Positions 47,383 through 55,906 of a stretch of 64,000 bases of DNA are shown here, one piece after another. The stretch covers positions 372,001-436,000 of the forward strand of contig NZ_JAERQY020000002.1 of NCBI RefSeq assembly GCF_016735495.2, given 5' to 3'. The notes under the pieces are model-generated. The model was not told the DNA's origin, did not search any database, and worked only from the letters and a program-made list of their open reading frames with translations. Numbering within the stretch: position 1 is the stretch's first letter; each line of letters begins with the position of its first letter. Source of the DNA: Lysobacter sp. MMG2. Lineage in GTDB: Bacteria; Pseudomonadota; Gammaproteobacteria; Xanthomonadales; Xanthomonadaceae. The position numbers were made by a program, and so were the translations under genes.

Positions 47383-48248
47383 GGTCCGACCTCGCCCCGC
47401 CGCCGGCCGAGGTCGTCGCGCAGGACGTGGCGCGCGCACTGGCCGAGGACCTGGGCAGCGGCGACGTCACCGCGGCACTGCTGCCGGACATCGCCGACAG
47501 CGCCTACCTGCTGTGCAAGGAAGACGCCGTGGTGTGCGGGCGCCCGTGGTTCGACGCCTGCCACTTCACGCTCGACCCGCAGGTGCGCATCGATTGGCGC
47601 GTGGCCGAAGGCGACCACGTGAAGGCCGGCACCGTGCTGGCGACGCTGCAGGGCCGCGCACGCGCCCTCGTCAGCGCCGAACGCGCCTCGCTCAATTTCC
47701 TGCAGACGCTGTCGGGCACGGCGACCACGACGGCCGCCTACGTCGAGGCGGTGCGTGGCACCGCGGCGAAGATCCTCGACACGCGCAAGACGATCCCCGG
47801 CCTTCGCCAGGCGCAGAAGTACGCCGTGCGCGTCGGCGGCGGCGTGAACCACCGCATCGGCCTGTTCGATGCGGTGATGCTCAAGGAAAACCACGTGCGC
47901 GCCGCGGGTTCGCTCACGGCCGCCATCCGTGCCGCGCGCGCGATGCATCCGACGCTGCCGCTGATCGTGGAAGTCGAGTCCATCGAACAATTGCGCGAAG
48001 CCCTGCAGGCAGGCTGCGATCGCATCCTCATCGACGACTTCGATGCCACGATGCGGCGCGAGGCCGTGCGCATCGCGCACGAGCGTCCGCCTGCGCAGCG
48101 CATTCCGCTGGAAGTGTCGGGCGGTGTGGACATGGCGACCCTGCGCGCCATCGCCGAGGACGGCGTGGACTGCATCTCGATCGGCGGACTGACCAAGCAT
48201 GTCCGGGCGATCGACCTATCGCTCAAGCTCGGGCCGCCGCCCGCCTGA
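47379..48248 (+). CDS. nadC: Nicotinate-nucleotide pyrophosphorylase (quinolinate PRTase)
   Basis: Converts quinolinate and PRPP to nicotinate mononucleotide with loss of CO2, the last committed step of de novo NAD synthesis. 289 residues: N-terminal helical domain (EVVAQDVARALAEDLGSGDVT), the substrate-binding core SAERASLNFLQTLSG, the arginine-rich TRKTIPGLRQAQKYAVRVGG, and the phosphate-binding end VSGGVDMATLRAIAEDGVDC. NadA and NadB are not in this window. The start overlaps the preceding Trm112-like gene. Confidence 0.98.
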   Translation: MRSDLAPPPAEVVAQDVARALAEDLGSGDVTAALLPDIADSAYLLCKEDAVVCGRPWFDACHFTLDPQVRIDWRVAEGDHVKAGTVLATLQGRARALVSAERASLNFLQTLSGTATTTAAYVEAVRGTAAKILDTRKTIPGLRQAQKYAVRVGGGVNHRIGLFDAVMLKENHVRAAGSLTAAIRAARAMHPTLPLIVEVESIEQLREALQAGCDRILIDDFDATMRREAVRIAHERPPAQRIPLEVSGGVDMATLRAIAEDGVDCISIGGLTKHVRAIDLSLKLGPPPA

Positions 48249-48298
48249 CCTACTGCGCCCTTGCGATCCGCGCGCCTTTCAGCGCGCGGATCGGCGCG

Positions 48299-49090
48299 TC
48301 ACGGCAGCAGGGTGACCGCAGCCGCCGCGCCCGCGCCCAGCACGACGATCGCCGCGAGCCAGGGCCACGCCGACCGCTTCGGCCTGGAGGCACGCATCGA
48401 GGTGGCCACCACCTGCACGGGCTGCTGTACCGCGGTGCCCGCGACGCGGAACTTCAGTACGTCGAAGGCGATCTCGTCGCCCACCTTGGCCTCGGCGCGC
48501 AGGACGCGCTTGCCGTTGAGGTAGGTGCCGTTGCTGGAGCCCAGATCCTCGACCTGCACGCCGGTTTCGGTCGGCATCAGGCGCGCATGCGAGCGCGACA
48601 GGCCGGGGGCTTCGAACCGCAGGTTGCACTCCGGCCCGCGACCGATGGTGATCACGCCGACCAGCGCGTCGCTGCGATTGCCGACCTCCGGCGATACCCC
48701 GCGCAGGAAGAAGCGCGGAAGCACCGGACGCACGGCGGTGACGCCGGGGTCGTCGTTGGCCGATGGGAGCTCGGGCCCGGTGCCCGGCTGGCGGGCAACG
48801 ACCGGCGGCGGGCCGAGTGCCGCCAGCTTGGCCTCGACCTGGTCGAAACCGACGCTGTCGCCGGGGCGCAGCGTGATGAGTCCCTGCACCAGCCGGCCGT
48901 TGACGCTGACCGCCGTGCCCTGCGGCACGTCGAGCATCACACCCTGCGCGGTGACGTGCAGCTGGCAGTGCTGTGGCAGCACGCCGGGCCGGTCGATGAC
49001 GATGGTGGAACGCGGATCGGAGCCGACCCGGTTCACACCATGGCCGAGCAATACCTGCGGGTGTTCGCCACCCGGGAAGACGAGTTTCAC
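48299..49090 (-). CDS. Tandem-FHA membrane protein
   Basis: A 263-residue protein with two forkhead-associated domains and a C-terminal membrane anchor. FHA1 (about residues 15-85) is divergent: RVGSDPRSTIVIDRPGVLPQ then HCQLHV. FHA2 (about residues 140-215) keeps the phosphothreonine pocket: ITIGRGPECNLRF, LSRSHARLM and EDLGSSNGTYLNGKRV. The hydrophobic C-terminus AWPWLAAIVVLGAGAAAAV would place the FHA domains in the cytoplasm. FHA domains read phosphothreonine from Ser/Thr kinases, so partners probably lie elsewhere. GTG 49090 is chosen with AGGGGG ten bases upstream. Confidence 0.88.
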   Translation of the reverse strand: MKLVFPGGEHPQVLLGHGVNRVGSDPRSTIVIDRPGVLPQHCQLHVTAQGVMLDVPQGTAVSVNGRLVQGLITLRPGDSVGFDQVEAKLAALGPPPVVARQPGTGPELPSANDDPGVTAVRPVLPRFFLRGVSPEVGNRSDALVGVITIGRGPECNLRFEAPGLSRSHARLMPTETGVQVEDLGSSNGTYLNGKRVLRAEAKVGDEIAFDVLKFRVAGTAVQQPVQVVATSMRASRPKRSAWPWLAAIVVLGAGAAAAVTLLP

Positions 49091-49161
49091 GCGGGATCTG
49101 CCCCCTGCAGCTTTCCCTACGACCCCTTGCGAGCGACGCTGCGCGTCGCCACAGTGATCGG

Positions 49162-49485
49162 ATGCCGACTCTACTGATTCTGATGATCGTCGCTGCGATG
49201 GCGTTCGCATTCTGGAGCTCCGGTCGCGCCGCCGCCGAACGGGCCGAAGCGGTCGGCCGGGACGCCTGCCGCGCCGCCGGGGTGCAATGGCTGGACCAGA
49301 GCGTGCACGCGATCGGCCTGCGCCTGTGCCGCCACGAAAGCGGCTGGCTGGGCTTCGAGCGCACGTTCCGCTTCGACTATTCCATCGACGGACAGGACCG
49401 CCACATCGGCAAGCTGGTGCTGCGCGGCGACCGGCTGGTGGCGTTCACCGGACCGGTGACCCGGGGGCCGACGCTGCTGCATTGA
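49162..49485 (+). CDS. DUF3301 family protein
   Basis: A 107-residue protein with a single N-terminal membrane helix (LLILMIVAAMAFAFW) followed by a small domain: ERAEAVGRDACRAAGVQWLD, then RLCRHESGWLGFERTFRFDY and the tail KLVLRGDRLVAFTGPVT. The R-E-C-x7-W-x-W-like block is typical of DUF3301 proteins, which have no known function. It is divergent from the FHA gene. Confidence 0.85.
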   Translation: MPTLLILMIVAAMAFAFWSSGRAAAERAEAVGRDACRAAGVQWLDQSVHAIGLRLCRHESGWLGFERTFRFDYSIDGQDRHIGKLVLRGDRLVAFTGPVTRGPTLLH

Positions 49486-49576
49486 GGTCAGGCGTTCGCG
49501 AACGCAGTGCGCGCGGCGGTGCGCATGACGGCGTTCGTCGGAGCGACGAAACCATCGTCTGGCGGCGCTACGGGCG

Positions 49577-49602
49577 TGGATCCCGGCCTTCGCCGGGATG
49601 AC
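49577..49602. repeat. Single REP-like arm
   Basis: TGGATCCCGGCCTTCGCCGGGATGAC, with a CCCGGC/GCCGGG hairpin, matches one arm of the inverted pair at 6820-6917 (about 80 percent by eye). It lies between the 3' ends of convergent DUF3301 and sspB genes. No partner arm is nearby. Confidence 0.65.
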
Positions 49603-49644
49603 GCAAGGATGAGGGCGGCGGGCGCTTCCCGCCGCGTCATTGCC

Positions 49645-50139
49645 TCACTTCACGATGCGCAGATGCGCACCGCGTCGCGGCGTCGGAGGCTGCGGGCCTT
49701 CGTCGTCGCCATCCGGTGCGGGTTCGCTCGGCACGGCACTGAGCGGGGTCACGGGACTCTCGTCGGCGAGCTCGACTTCCACCTCGCCCTCCTCGCCCGC
49801 CGCGTGGATGTCCTCCGGCAGCGCCATGCCCTGCCCCGTCTCGCGCGCGTAGATGGCCAGCACCGCCTGCACGGGGACGGCCACCGGATAGCTCACGCCG
49901 CCGAAGCGGGCGCTGAAGCGGATGGCGTCGTTGCCCATCTCCAGGCGCGACACGGCGCGTTCGGCGATGTTGAGCACGATCTTGCCGTCCTTCACCGCGT
50001 GGGTTGGGACCTGCACACCGGGGCGCGTCGCATCGACCAGCAAGTGCGGTGTCATGCCGTTGTCGGCGATCCACTCGTACAACGCCCGCAGCAGATACGG
50101 GCGGTGGCTGGTCATCGAAGAATTGCTTTCCTGACTCAT
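49645..50139 (-). CDS. sspB: ClpXP protease specificity-enhancing factor SspB
   Basis: Adaptor of 164 residues that delivers ssrA-tagged and RseA-like substrates to ClpXP. The substrate-binding domain spans about residues 9-115: SHRPYLLRALYEWIADNGMT, IVLNIAERAVSRLEMGNDAI and VPVQAVLAIYARETGQGM. A flexible acidic linker follows, and the C-terminus RGAHLRIVK is the XB motif that docks on the ClpX zinc domain. It lies downstream of sspA, as in E. coli; a terminator separates the two. Confidence 0.95.
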   Translation of the reverse strand: MSQESNSSMTSHRPYLLRALYEWIADNGMTPHLLVDATRPGVQVPTHAVKDGKIVLNIAERAVSRLEMGNDAIRFSARFGGVSYPVAVPVQAVLAIYARETGQGMALPEDIHAAGEEGEVEVELADESPVTPLSAVPSEPAPDGDDEGPQPPTPRRGAHLRIVK

Positions 50140-50234
50140 GGCCGGAGTTTAGCGCCGCGCGGTCGCTGACAGGTACACACGGGCGAAGCGCGTGCAGCCG
50201 GACAGGGCGCGCGCACCCGATCCCGAAAAACGGA

Positions 50235-50254
50235 AACGGGCCCGAAGGCCCGTT
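50235..50254 (-). terminator. Terminator between sspA and sspB
   Basis: On the minus strand AACGGGCC-TTCG-GGCCCGTT followed by TCCGTTTTTC, 24 bases after the sspA stop codon. It could reduce expression of sspB from the sspA message, so sspB may also have its own promoter. Confidence 0.75.
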
Positions 50255-50277
50255 CGTCGCATCCGGATGCGGGGCCC

Positions 50278-50913
50278 TCAGGCCGGCATTTCGCGCAGCT
50301 TGCGCTCCTGCTCGGTGAGGCTGCGGGTGAACCCGGGGTTGCGGAAGATGCGGTTGCCGTAGTCCTCGATGGCCTTTCCATCCTTGGGCAGCGGCACACC
50401 CAGCGCGTCCAGACGCCAGATGATCGGCGCCATCGCGCAATCGGCCAGGCTCATTTCGGGATTGAGGAAGAACTTGCTCGCCTTGAACAGCGGGACCGAG
50501 GCGGTCAGCAGCTCCTTCAGACGCTTGCGGCCGGCTTCGGCCTGGGCCTTGTTGCCCAGCTGGATGGCCTGCACCTGCGGCACCCAGTCGTGTTCCAAGC
50601 GCAGCATCGCCAAGCGCAGGCGGGCGCGCGAGAGCGGGTCCACCGGCATCAGCGGCGGGTGCGGATAGCGCTCGTCGAGGTATTCACTGACGACGCTGGC
50701 CGCGTACAGGACCAGGTCGCGCTCCACCAGCGTGGGCACCGAATGGTACGGGTTGAGGTCGACGAGGTCTTCCGGCGGGTTCTGCGGGTCGACCGGCACC
50801 AGATCGTACGTGACGCCTTTGGCCGCCAACACCAGGCGCACCCGGTGGCACAACACGCAATCGGTGGAAGAAAACAGCGTCAGGGCATTGCGCATACGTG
50901 GACTCGCCGCCAT
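50278..50913 (-). CDS. sspA: Stringent starvation protein A (GST-fold)
   Basis: RNA polymerase-associated protein of 211 residues with a glutathione S-transferase fold: N-terminal thioredoxin-like domain (NALTLFSSTDCVLCHRVRLV, VDLNPYHSVPTL) and C-terminal helical domain from LARLRLAMLR. E. coli SspA binds RNA polymerase and represses H-NS under starvation; it is not a working GST. It lies directly downstream of petC in transcription order but with a terminator hairpin between, an arrangement common in gammaproteobacteria. Confidence 0.95.
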   Translation of the reverse strand: MAASPRMRNALTLFSSTDCVLCHRVRLVLAAKGVTYDLVPVDPQNPPEDLVDLNPYHSVPTLVERDLVLYAASVVSEYLDERYPHPPLMPVDPLSRARLRLAMLRLEHDWVPQVQAIQLGNKAQAEAGRKRLKELLTASVPLFKASKFFLNPEMSLADCAMAPIIWRLDALGVPLPKDGKAIEDYGNRIFRNPGFTRSLTEQERKLREMPA

Positions 50914-51014
50914 TCGACCTCTCCGGCCACCGGAATCCGCCGGTGGTTAGACGCCATCCACCCCGTGTGGACGGTCGTCGCGGCCTCGATCAGCTGCACC
51001 TGCCTGCAAACCAA

Positions 51015-51042
51015 GGAGCCCGTACATTCCTGTACGGGCTCC
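51015..51042 (-). terminator. Hairpin after petC
   Basis: Perfect 12-bp arms (GGAGCCCGTACA with TGTACGGGCTCC) and a 4-base loop, 18 bases after the petC stop codon, followed on the minus strand only by TTGGTTTG. It marks the end of the petABC operon. Confidence 0.8.
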
Positions 51043-51060
51043 AAGGGATACAACATGCGA

Positions 51061-51807
51061 TCAGTGCTTGTCCACGTCTCGCCAGTATTCGTGCTTGAGC
51101 AGGTAGGCCAGGAGGGTGAACACCGCCAGGAACAGGATCACCCAGACGCCCAGGCTCTGGCGCTTGAGGGCGGCCGGTTCACCGGCGTACTCGAGGAAAG
51201 CCGTGATGTCGCGCACCGACTGCTGGAACTCCTCGGCGTTCTGGTGACCCGGCTGGGTCACCTTCAGCGCCAGGACCGGGCGCTCGCCGGTGGCCTTGTT
51301 GGCCTCGCCGAACTCGGCGTGCTGCAGGCCCTGCAGCTCCCACAGCGGGTTCGGCATGGAAGCGTTCGGGAACAGCTTGTTGTTCCAGCCCAGCGGACGC
51401 GCCTCGTCCAGGTAGAACGAGTTGAGGTAGGTGTAGATCCAGTCGCTGCCACGGACGCGGGCGATCAGGCTGAGATCCGGCGGCATCTTGCCGAACCACT
51501 GGTTGGCATGCTCCGGGGTCAGGCTGACCTGGATCTGCTCGCCGATCTTGGCACCGGTGAAGTTGAGGTTGTTCATCACCTCGTCTTCGGTCAGGCCCAG
51601 GTCCTCGGCCATGCGCGAGTAACGCAGGTACTTCAGCGAGTGGCAGCCGGAGCAGTAGTTCATGTACAGCTTGGCGCCGCGCTGCAGCGACGCGCGGTCG
51701 CCCAGGTCGGTGCCCGACTGCATGAGGTGGCCGCCTTCGGCCGCGAAGGCACCGAAGGAGACCAGCAGGCCGGCGGCGAAGGTGGCGAGCTTCTTCACGA
51801 TACGCAT
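51061..51807 (-). CDS. petC: Ubiquinol-cytochrome c reductase, cytochrome c1
   Basis: Heme c subunit of the bc1 complex, 248 residues. Signal peptide MRIVKKLATFAAGLLVSFGAF, heme motif C52-S-G-C55-H56, the PDLSLIARVRG block near residue 140 that is typical of cytochrome c1, and a C-terminal membrane anchor LGVWVILFLAVFTLLAYLL. ATG 51807 is chosen because the signal peptide starts there; an in-frame ATG at 51852 would add 15 non-signal residues. The gene follows petB in the usual order, with overlapping ends if the upstream start is used. Confidence 0.93.
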   Translation of the reverse strand: MRIVKKLATFAAGLLVSFGAFAAEGGHLMQSGTDLGDRASLQRGAKLYMNYCSGCHSLKYLRYSRMAEDLGLTEDEVMNNLNFTGAKIGEQIQVSLTPEHANQWFGKMPPDLSLIARVRGSDWIYTYLNSFYLDEARPLGWNNKLFPNASMPNPLWELQGLQHAEFGEANKATGERPVLALKVTQPGHQNAEEFQQSVRDITAFLEYAGEPAALKRQSLGVWVILFLAVFTLLAYLLKHEYWRDVDKH

Positions 51808-51844
51808 CTTCTGTACGGGTCGGTGGCTAACGTGAGCGATCAGG

Positions 51845-53104
51845 TCAGTCATGCATCGTCACCCGTTGCGGTACCGGCTTGGTTTTGTCGAGCTTGGTCC
51901 AAAGCGGCATGGTGATGAAGAAGGCGAAGTACAGGAAGGTCAGCACGCGGCCGATGATCGTCTCCACCGGATCCGTACCCGGGCCGGCGCCGATCTTGCC
52001 CAGCCACAGGAAGCAGACGGCCAGGATGCCGAGCATCACCTTGGTGATCCAGCCACGGTAGCGGTGCGACTTGACCGGCGACTTGTCCAGCCACGGCACG
52101 AAGAACAGCACCGCGATCGCCGCGAACATCACGATCACGCCGCTGAGCTTGTGCGGAATGACGCGCAGCATCGCGTAGTACGGGGTGTAGTACCAAACCG
52201 GCTTGATGTGCTCCGGCGTCACCAGGCGGTTGGCCTCGGTGAAGTTGTCATGCTCCAGGAACCAGCCACCGAAGGCCGGCGCGAAGAAGATGACGAACGC
52301 GCACAGGATCAGGAAGAAACCGACGCCGAACAGGTCCTTCACCGTGTAGTACGGGTGGAACGGAATGCCGTCGGCCGGCTTGTTCGGATCCCAGCGGTTG
52401 CCCTTCGGGCCCTTCTTGATGTCGACGCCGTCGGGGTTGTTGGAACCCACTTCGTGCAGGGCGCCCAGGTGCAGGACGACCAGCAGCAGCAGGACCAGCG
52501 GCAGCGCGATCACGTGCAGCGCGAAGAAGCGGTTCAGCGTCGCGTCGCCCGGCAGATAGTCACCCATGATCCATTCGGTCAGGCCGTTGCCGATGACCGG
52601 AATCGCGCCGAACAGCGAGATGATGACCTTCGCGCCCCAGAACGACATCTGGCCCCACGGCAGCACATAGCCCATGAAGGCTTCGGCCATCAGGACCAGG
52701 TAGATCAGCATGCCCAGGATCCACACCAGCTCGCGCGGCTTCTGGTACGAGCCGTACATCAGGCCGCGGAACATGTGCAGGTAGACGACGATGAAGAACA
52801 TCGACGCGCCGGTGGAGTGCATGTAGCGGATCAGCCAACCCCACTCCACGTCGCGCATGATGTATTCGACCGACGAGAACGCTTCGGCCGCGGACGGCTT
52901 GAAGTGCATCGTCAGGAAGATGCCGGTGACGATCTGGTTGACCAGCACCAGCAGCGCGAGCGAACCGAAGTAGTACCAGAGGTTGAAGTTCTTCGGCGCG
53001 TAGTACTCGGTCATGTGCTTGCGGTACGCCGGCATCATCGCCGGGGCCCGCTCGTTGACCCAATCCCAGACGCCATTAGCGGTACGGGTGAAGATGTTCG
53101 CCAT
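51845..53104 (-). CDS. petB: Ubiquinol-cytochrome c reductase, cytochrome b
   Basis: Membrane core of the bc1 complex, 419 residues and about eight helices, holding two b hemes and the Qo and Qi quinone sites. The N-terminal part includes MHSTGASMFFIVVYLHMFRG (heme ligand region) and GYVLPWGQMSFWGAKVI; the C-terminal part has TPEHIKPVWYYTPYYAMLR. The Qo motif reads P302-V303-W304-Y305, so the glutamate of the common PEWY is replaced by valine, a variant reported in beta- and gammaproteobacteria. It is 3 bases downstream of petA. Transcribed as petA-petB-petC. Confidence 0.97.
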   Translation of the reverse strand: MANIFTRTANGVWDWVNERAPAMMPAYRKHMTEYYAPKNFNLWYYFGSLALLVLVNQIVTGIFLTMHFKPSAAEAFSSVEYIMRDVEWGWLIRYMHSTGASMFFIVVYLHMFRGLMYGSYQKPRELVWILGMLIYLVLMAEAFMGYVLPWGQMSFWGAKVIISLFGAIPVIGNGLTEWIMGDYLPGDATLNRFFALHVIALPLVLLLLVVLHLGALHEVGSNNPDGVDIKKGPKGNRWDPNKPADGIPFHPYYTVKDLFGVGFFLILCAFVIFFAPAFGGWFLEHDNFTEANRLVTPEHIKPVWYYTPYYAMLRVIPHKLSGVIVMFAAIAVLFFVPWLDKSPVKSHRYRGWITKVMLGILAVCFLWLGKIGAGPGTDPVETIIGRVLTFLYFAFFITMPLWTKLDKTKPVPQRVTMHD

Positions 53105-53107
53105 GGC

Positions 53108-53731
53108 TTACGCCGCTCCCTTGCTGCTGGAGGTCGGATCGACACCGATGATGATGGTGTTGTCGTTCTCGTAGTGGTGCGGCGGCACGACCAGGTTGGT
53201 CGGCGCCGGAACGCCCTGGAACACGCGACCGGCCATGTCGAAACGCGACTTGTGGCAGGGGCAGAAGTAGCCGCCCTTCCACTCCGGATCGAACGGCTCG
53301 GGGCGGATCTCGGCCTTCATTTCCGGCGAGCAGCCCAGGTGCGTGCACAGGCCGACCAGCACGGAGATCTCCGGCTTGATCGAACGCAGCTCACCGGTGA
53401 TGTACGCCGGCTGCTGGTCCTTGTTCTCGGACTTGGGATCGCGCAGGTGCGCGTCCAGCGTGGGCAGCGCTTCGAGGATCGCCTTGGAGCGCTTGACGAT
53501 CCAGATCGGCTGGCCGCGCCACTCCATGATCAGGCGCTGGCCCTCCTCCAGTGCGCTGATGTCGGCGGTCACCGGGGCACCGGCGAGCTTGGCTCGCGTG
53601 CTCGGATTCCACGACTTGATGAACGGCACCGCCACGAAACCGGCACCGACCGCACCGACCACAGCAGTGGTCGCGGTCAGGAACCGACGGCGGCCCTGGT
53701 TGACAGGATCGTTGACCCCTTGGTTGGCCAT
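53108..53731 (-). CDS. petA: Ubiquinol-cytochrome c reductase, Rieske iron-sulfur subunit
   Basis: Rieske protein of 207 residues, first gene of petABC. The N-terminus has a twin-arginine signal-anchor (GRRRFLTATTAVVG) that inserts the protein through the Tat pathway. The [2Fe-2S] ligands lie in box 1 CTHLGC and box 2 CPCHKSRFDMAG, with the flexible hinge before them. The ATG at 53731 is chosen because the anchor begins soon after; the open frame upstream has no signal features. Confidence 0.97.
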   Translation of the reverse strand: MANQGVNDPVNQGRRRFLTATTAVVGAVGAGFVAVPFIKSWNPSTRAKLAGAPVTADISALEEGQRLIMEWRGQPIWIVKRSKAILEALPTLDAHLRDPKSENKDQQPAYITGELRSIKPEISVLVGLCTHLGCSPEMKAEIRPEPFDPEWKGGYFCPCHKSRFDMAGRVFQGVPAPTNLVVPPHHYENDNTIIIGVDPTSSSKGAA

Positions 53732-53915
53732 CCGGCACTCCGCAAAGCTGGAACGAAGTAAAGCCGCAAAGCCAAACGCCACTGGCGACGGCTCGCGGCA
53801 CAAAAGACGGGGAAGTGTAACGGAACGGTGAATGGCCCGACAATCCGCTCCACGTCGCACAACGAGGCCGCAGCCCGGTGCGGCTGGACGCCCCGCGGCG
53901 CCCGGCAGGGATAAA

Positions 53916-54833
53916 TCAGCGCATCACGCCCATCGACCGGTAGCGGTCGGCGAGCAGCCCGACGCGCTGGACGTACAGCTGGGTTTCGCTGTAGGGCGGC
54001 ACACCCTTGTACTTGTCCACCGCGCCCTCGCCCGCGTTGTAGCCCGCGGCGGCCAGCGTCAGGTTGTTGTTGAAGCGCTTGAGCAACCAGGCCAGGTACT
54101 GCACGCCGCCCTGGATGTTTTGGCTGGCATCGAAGGCGTTGCTGACACCGAAGCGCCGCGCCGTGGCCGGCATCAGCTGCATCAGCCCCTGCGCGCCAGC
54201 GCGCGAGAGCGCGTTGGGGTTGTAGGCGGACTCAGCATGGATGATCGCCCGCACGATGGCTTCGTCCACGCCGTGCTGGCGGGCGGCGGATGAGATTTCG
54301 TCGCGGTACGCATCCGTGTTGAGCCGGACCGTGCCGAAGTTCACGCCCGACCGCTTCGAGCAGGCGTAGCAGGTTTCGATGTAGCTGTAGCGGATGGTCC
54401 GCACCGCCGAGGCGTTGGCCACGCCCTGCGGCTTGCGGCTGGTGTAGTGGCGCACGCCGTCCTTGATGTACGAGTACACCTGACCCTGCACCACGCGCGG
54501 GGCCTTGGAAGCCGGCGCGGGCATGGGAGTCGGCGCGATCGGGGCGGACGTCATGACCGTCGGCACCGGCGCGACCGGCGCCGAAGCGGCGGCTGTCACG
54601 GACGAAGCGGCCGTTACACCGCCCATTGCGGCGGCGGGCGTCGGAGTCGGGGTCGACTTGCGGGCGGGCCTGTCATTGCTCTGGCTGACGGCGGTGCACT
54701 TGGCGCCCGGCGTGCGCTTGCTCACGTAGCTGCGGCTGCCGTCCGGGGAATCGCAACGGTACAGCGTGCCGGCCACGGTCGGTCCGGCGGCCAACAGGCA
54801 AACGATCCCCAGTAGCAGTGAGCCCCCCCTCAT
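53916..54833 (-). CDS. Secreted lytic transglycosylase (SLT family), DUF4124-type N-terminus
   Basis: Predicted soluble or envelope lytic transglycosylase of 305 residues that cuts the glycan strands of peptidoglycan. The signal peptide is followed by a DUF4124-like segment (TLYRCDSPDGSRSYVSKRTP), a Pro/Ala/Thr linker (about residues 55-110), a second short domain (SYIKDGVRHYTSRKPQG), a CYAC motif, and the SLT domain with the catalytic glutamate in [20 protein letters not shown] and MPATARRFG. It is the upstream member in coordinates of a tandem pair; the paralog at 54958 is about half identical in the SLT part by eye. Confidence 0.92.
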   Translation of the reverse strand: MRGGSLLLGIVCLLAAGPTVAGTLYRCDSPDGSRSYVSKRTPGAKCTAVSQSNDRPARKSTPTPTPAAAMGGVTAASSVTAAASAPVAPVPTVMTSAPIAPTPMPAPASKAPRVVQGQVYSYIKDGVRHYTSRKPQGVANASAVRTIRYSYIETCYACSKRSGVNFGTVRLNTDAYRDEISSAARQHGVDEAIVRAIIHAESAYNPNALSRAGAQGLMQLMPATARRFGVSNAFDASQNIQGGVQYLAWLLKRFNNNLTLAAAGYNAGEGAVDKYKGVPPYSETQLYVQRVGLLADRYRSMGVMR

Positions 54834-54957
54834 GGCCGCGAGTGTGTCCTGTCTCCTGCCCCTTCACAAGTCCTTGATTGCGCTGGCTACGTGAAACGTG
54901 ACGTTGCCCGCAACCGCCCCGTGCGACGGAGTCCCACCGCCCCGCCGCGCCCGAACC

Positions 54958-55764
54958 TCACCGTCCCATCGCCGTCGCCGATCGATAGCGCTCGGCCAGC
55001 ACGGCGACCCGCTGCACGTAGCGCTGCGTCTCGTCGTAGGGCGGCACGCCCCGGTAGCGGTCGACCGCCCCCTCGCCCGCGTTGTAGCCGGCGGCGGCCA
55101 GCGTCAGGTTGCCGTCGAAACGGCGCAGCAGCCACGCCAGGTACTGCACGCCGCCGCGGATGTTCTGGCCGATGTCGAACACGTTGGCCACGCCGAACCG
55201 CCGCGCCGTGGCCGGCATCAACTGCATCAGGCCCTGCGCGCCCACGCGCGAGATCGCGTTGGGGTTGTAGGCCGATTCGGCATGGATGATCGCCCGGACC
55301 ACTGCCTCGTCCACGCCGAAATCGCGCGACGCGGCGGCAATCTCCTTGCGGTACGACTCGGTGTTGAGGCGGATCGTGGCGAAGTCCACGTCCGGCTGCA
55401 GCGCACACGCGTAGCAGGTTTCCATATACGTATAGGTGAGCCGGGCGACAGCGCCGAGCCCCGCTCGCGGCGTCGGCCGCTGGCTGGCGTAGTGGACTAC
55501 GCCGTCTTCCTCGAAGCGGTACACCTGTCCCTGGGCGACCCGCATCGGCGCGGTGATGCCCGCTGCCTCACTGTCCTGGACGACGGGCCCCGGCGAAGCG
55601 TCGCCTGGCCCGCCCGCCGAGAATCCCAGCGCACGCCCCGGCGCGGCCGGGCGGCTGGGCTGCGCGAGCCCCGCGGACGAGGATTGGGCGGACACGACCG
55701 GCACCACCGCCAGCAGCAGCCCCGCCAACCCCAGCGATGCAAAGCCAACCCTCAGGGAGTTCAC
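54958..55764 (-). CDS. Second secreted lytic transglycosylase, paralog
   Basis: 268 residues, with signal peptide [20 protein letters not shown]. It lacks the first DUF4124 part and most of the linker but keeps [36 protein letters not shown] and the catalytic region [20 protein letters not shown]. The similar order in both proteins, including the CYAC block, shows a tandem duplication. It is transcribed ahead of the other copy, 124 bases away, and divergently from miaB. Why two copies are kept is not evident. Confidence 0.92.
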   Translation of the reverse strand: MNSLRVGFASLGLAGLLLAVVPVVSAQSSSAGLAQPSRPAAPGRALGFSAGGPGDASPGPVVQDSEAAGITAPMRVAQGQVYRFEEDGVVHYASQRPTPRAGLGAVARLTYTYMETCYACALQPDVDFATIRLNTESYRKEIAAASRDFGVDEAVVRAIIHAESAYNPNAISRVGAQGLMQLMPATARRFGVANVFDIGQNIRGGVQYLAWLLRRFDGNLTLAAAGYNAGEGAVDRYRGVPPYDETQRYVQRVAVLAERYRSATAMGR

Positions 55765-55906
55765 GTACGGTGGGGCCTGCCGGCGCGGCCCGCGCGCCCT
55801 CCTGTGCTGCCCTTACGGAAGCAAACGCGGTCCGCGACCCGTCCCGGCCTGTAGAATGCGCCCCCTCCGGCGCGGAATAACCGCCGCCCCTCCCGGACCG
55901 AGCCAG

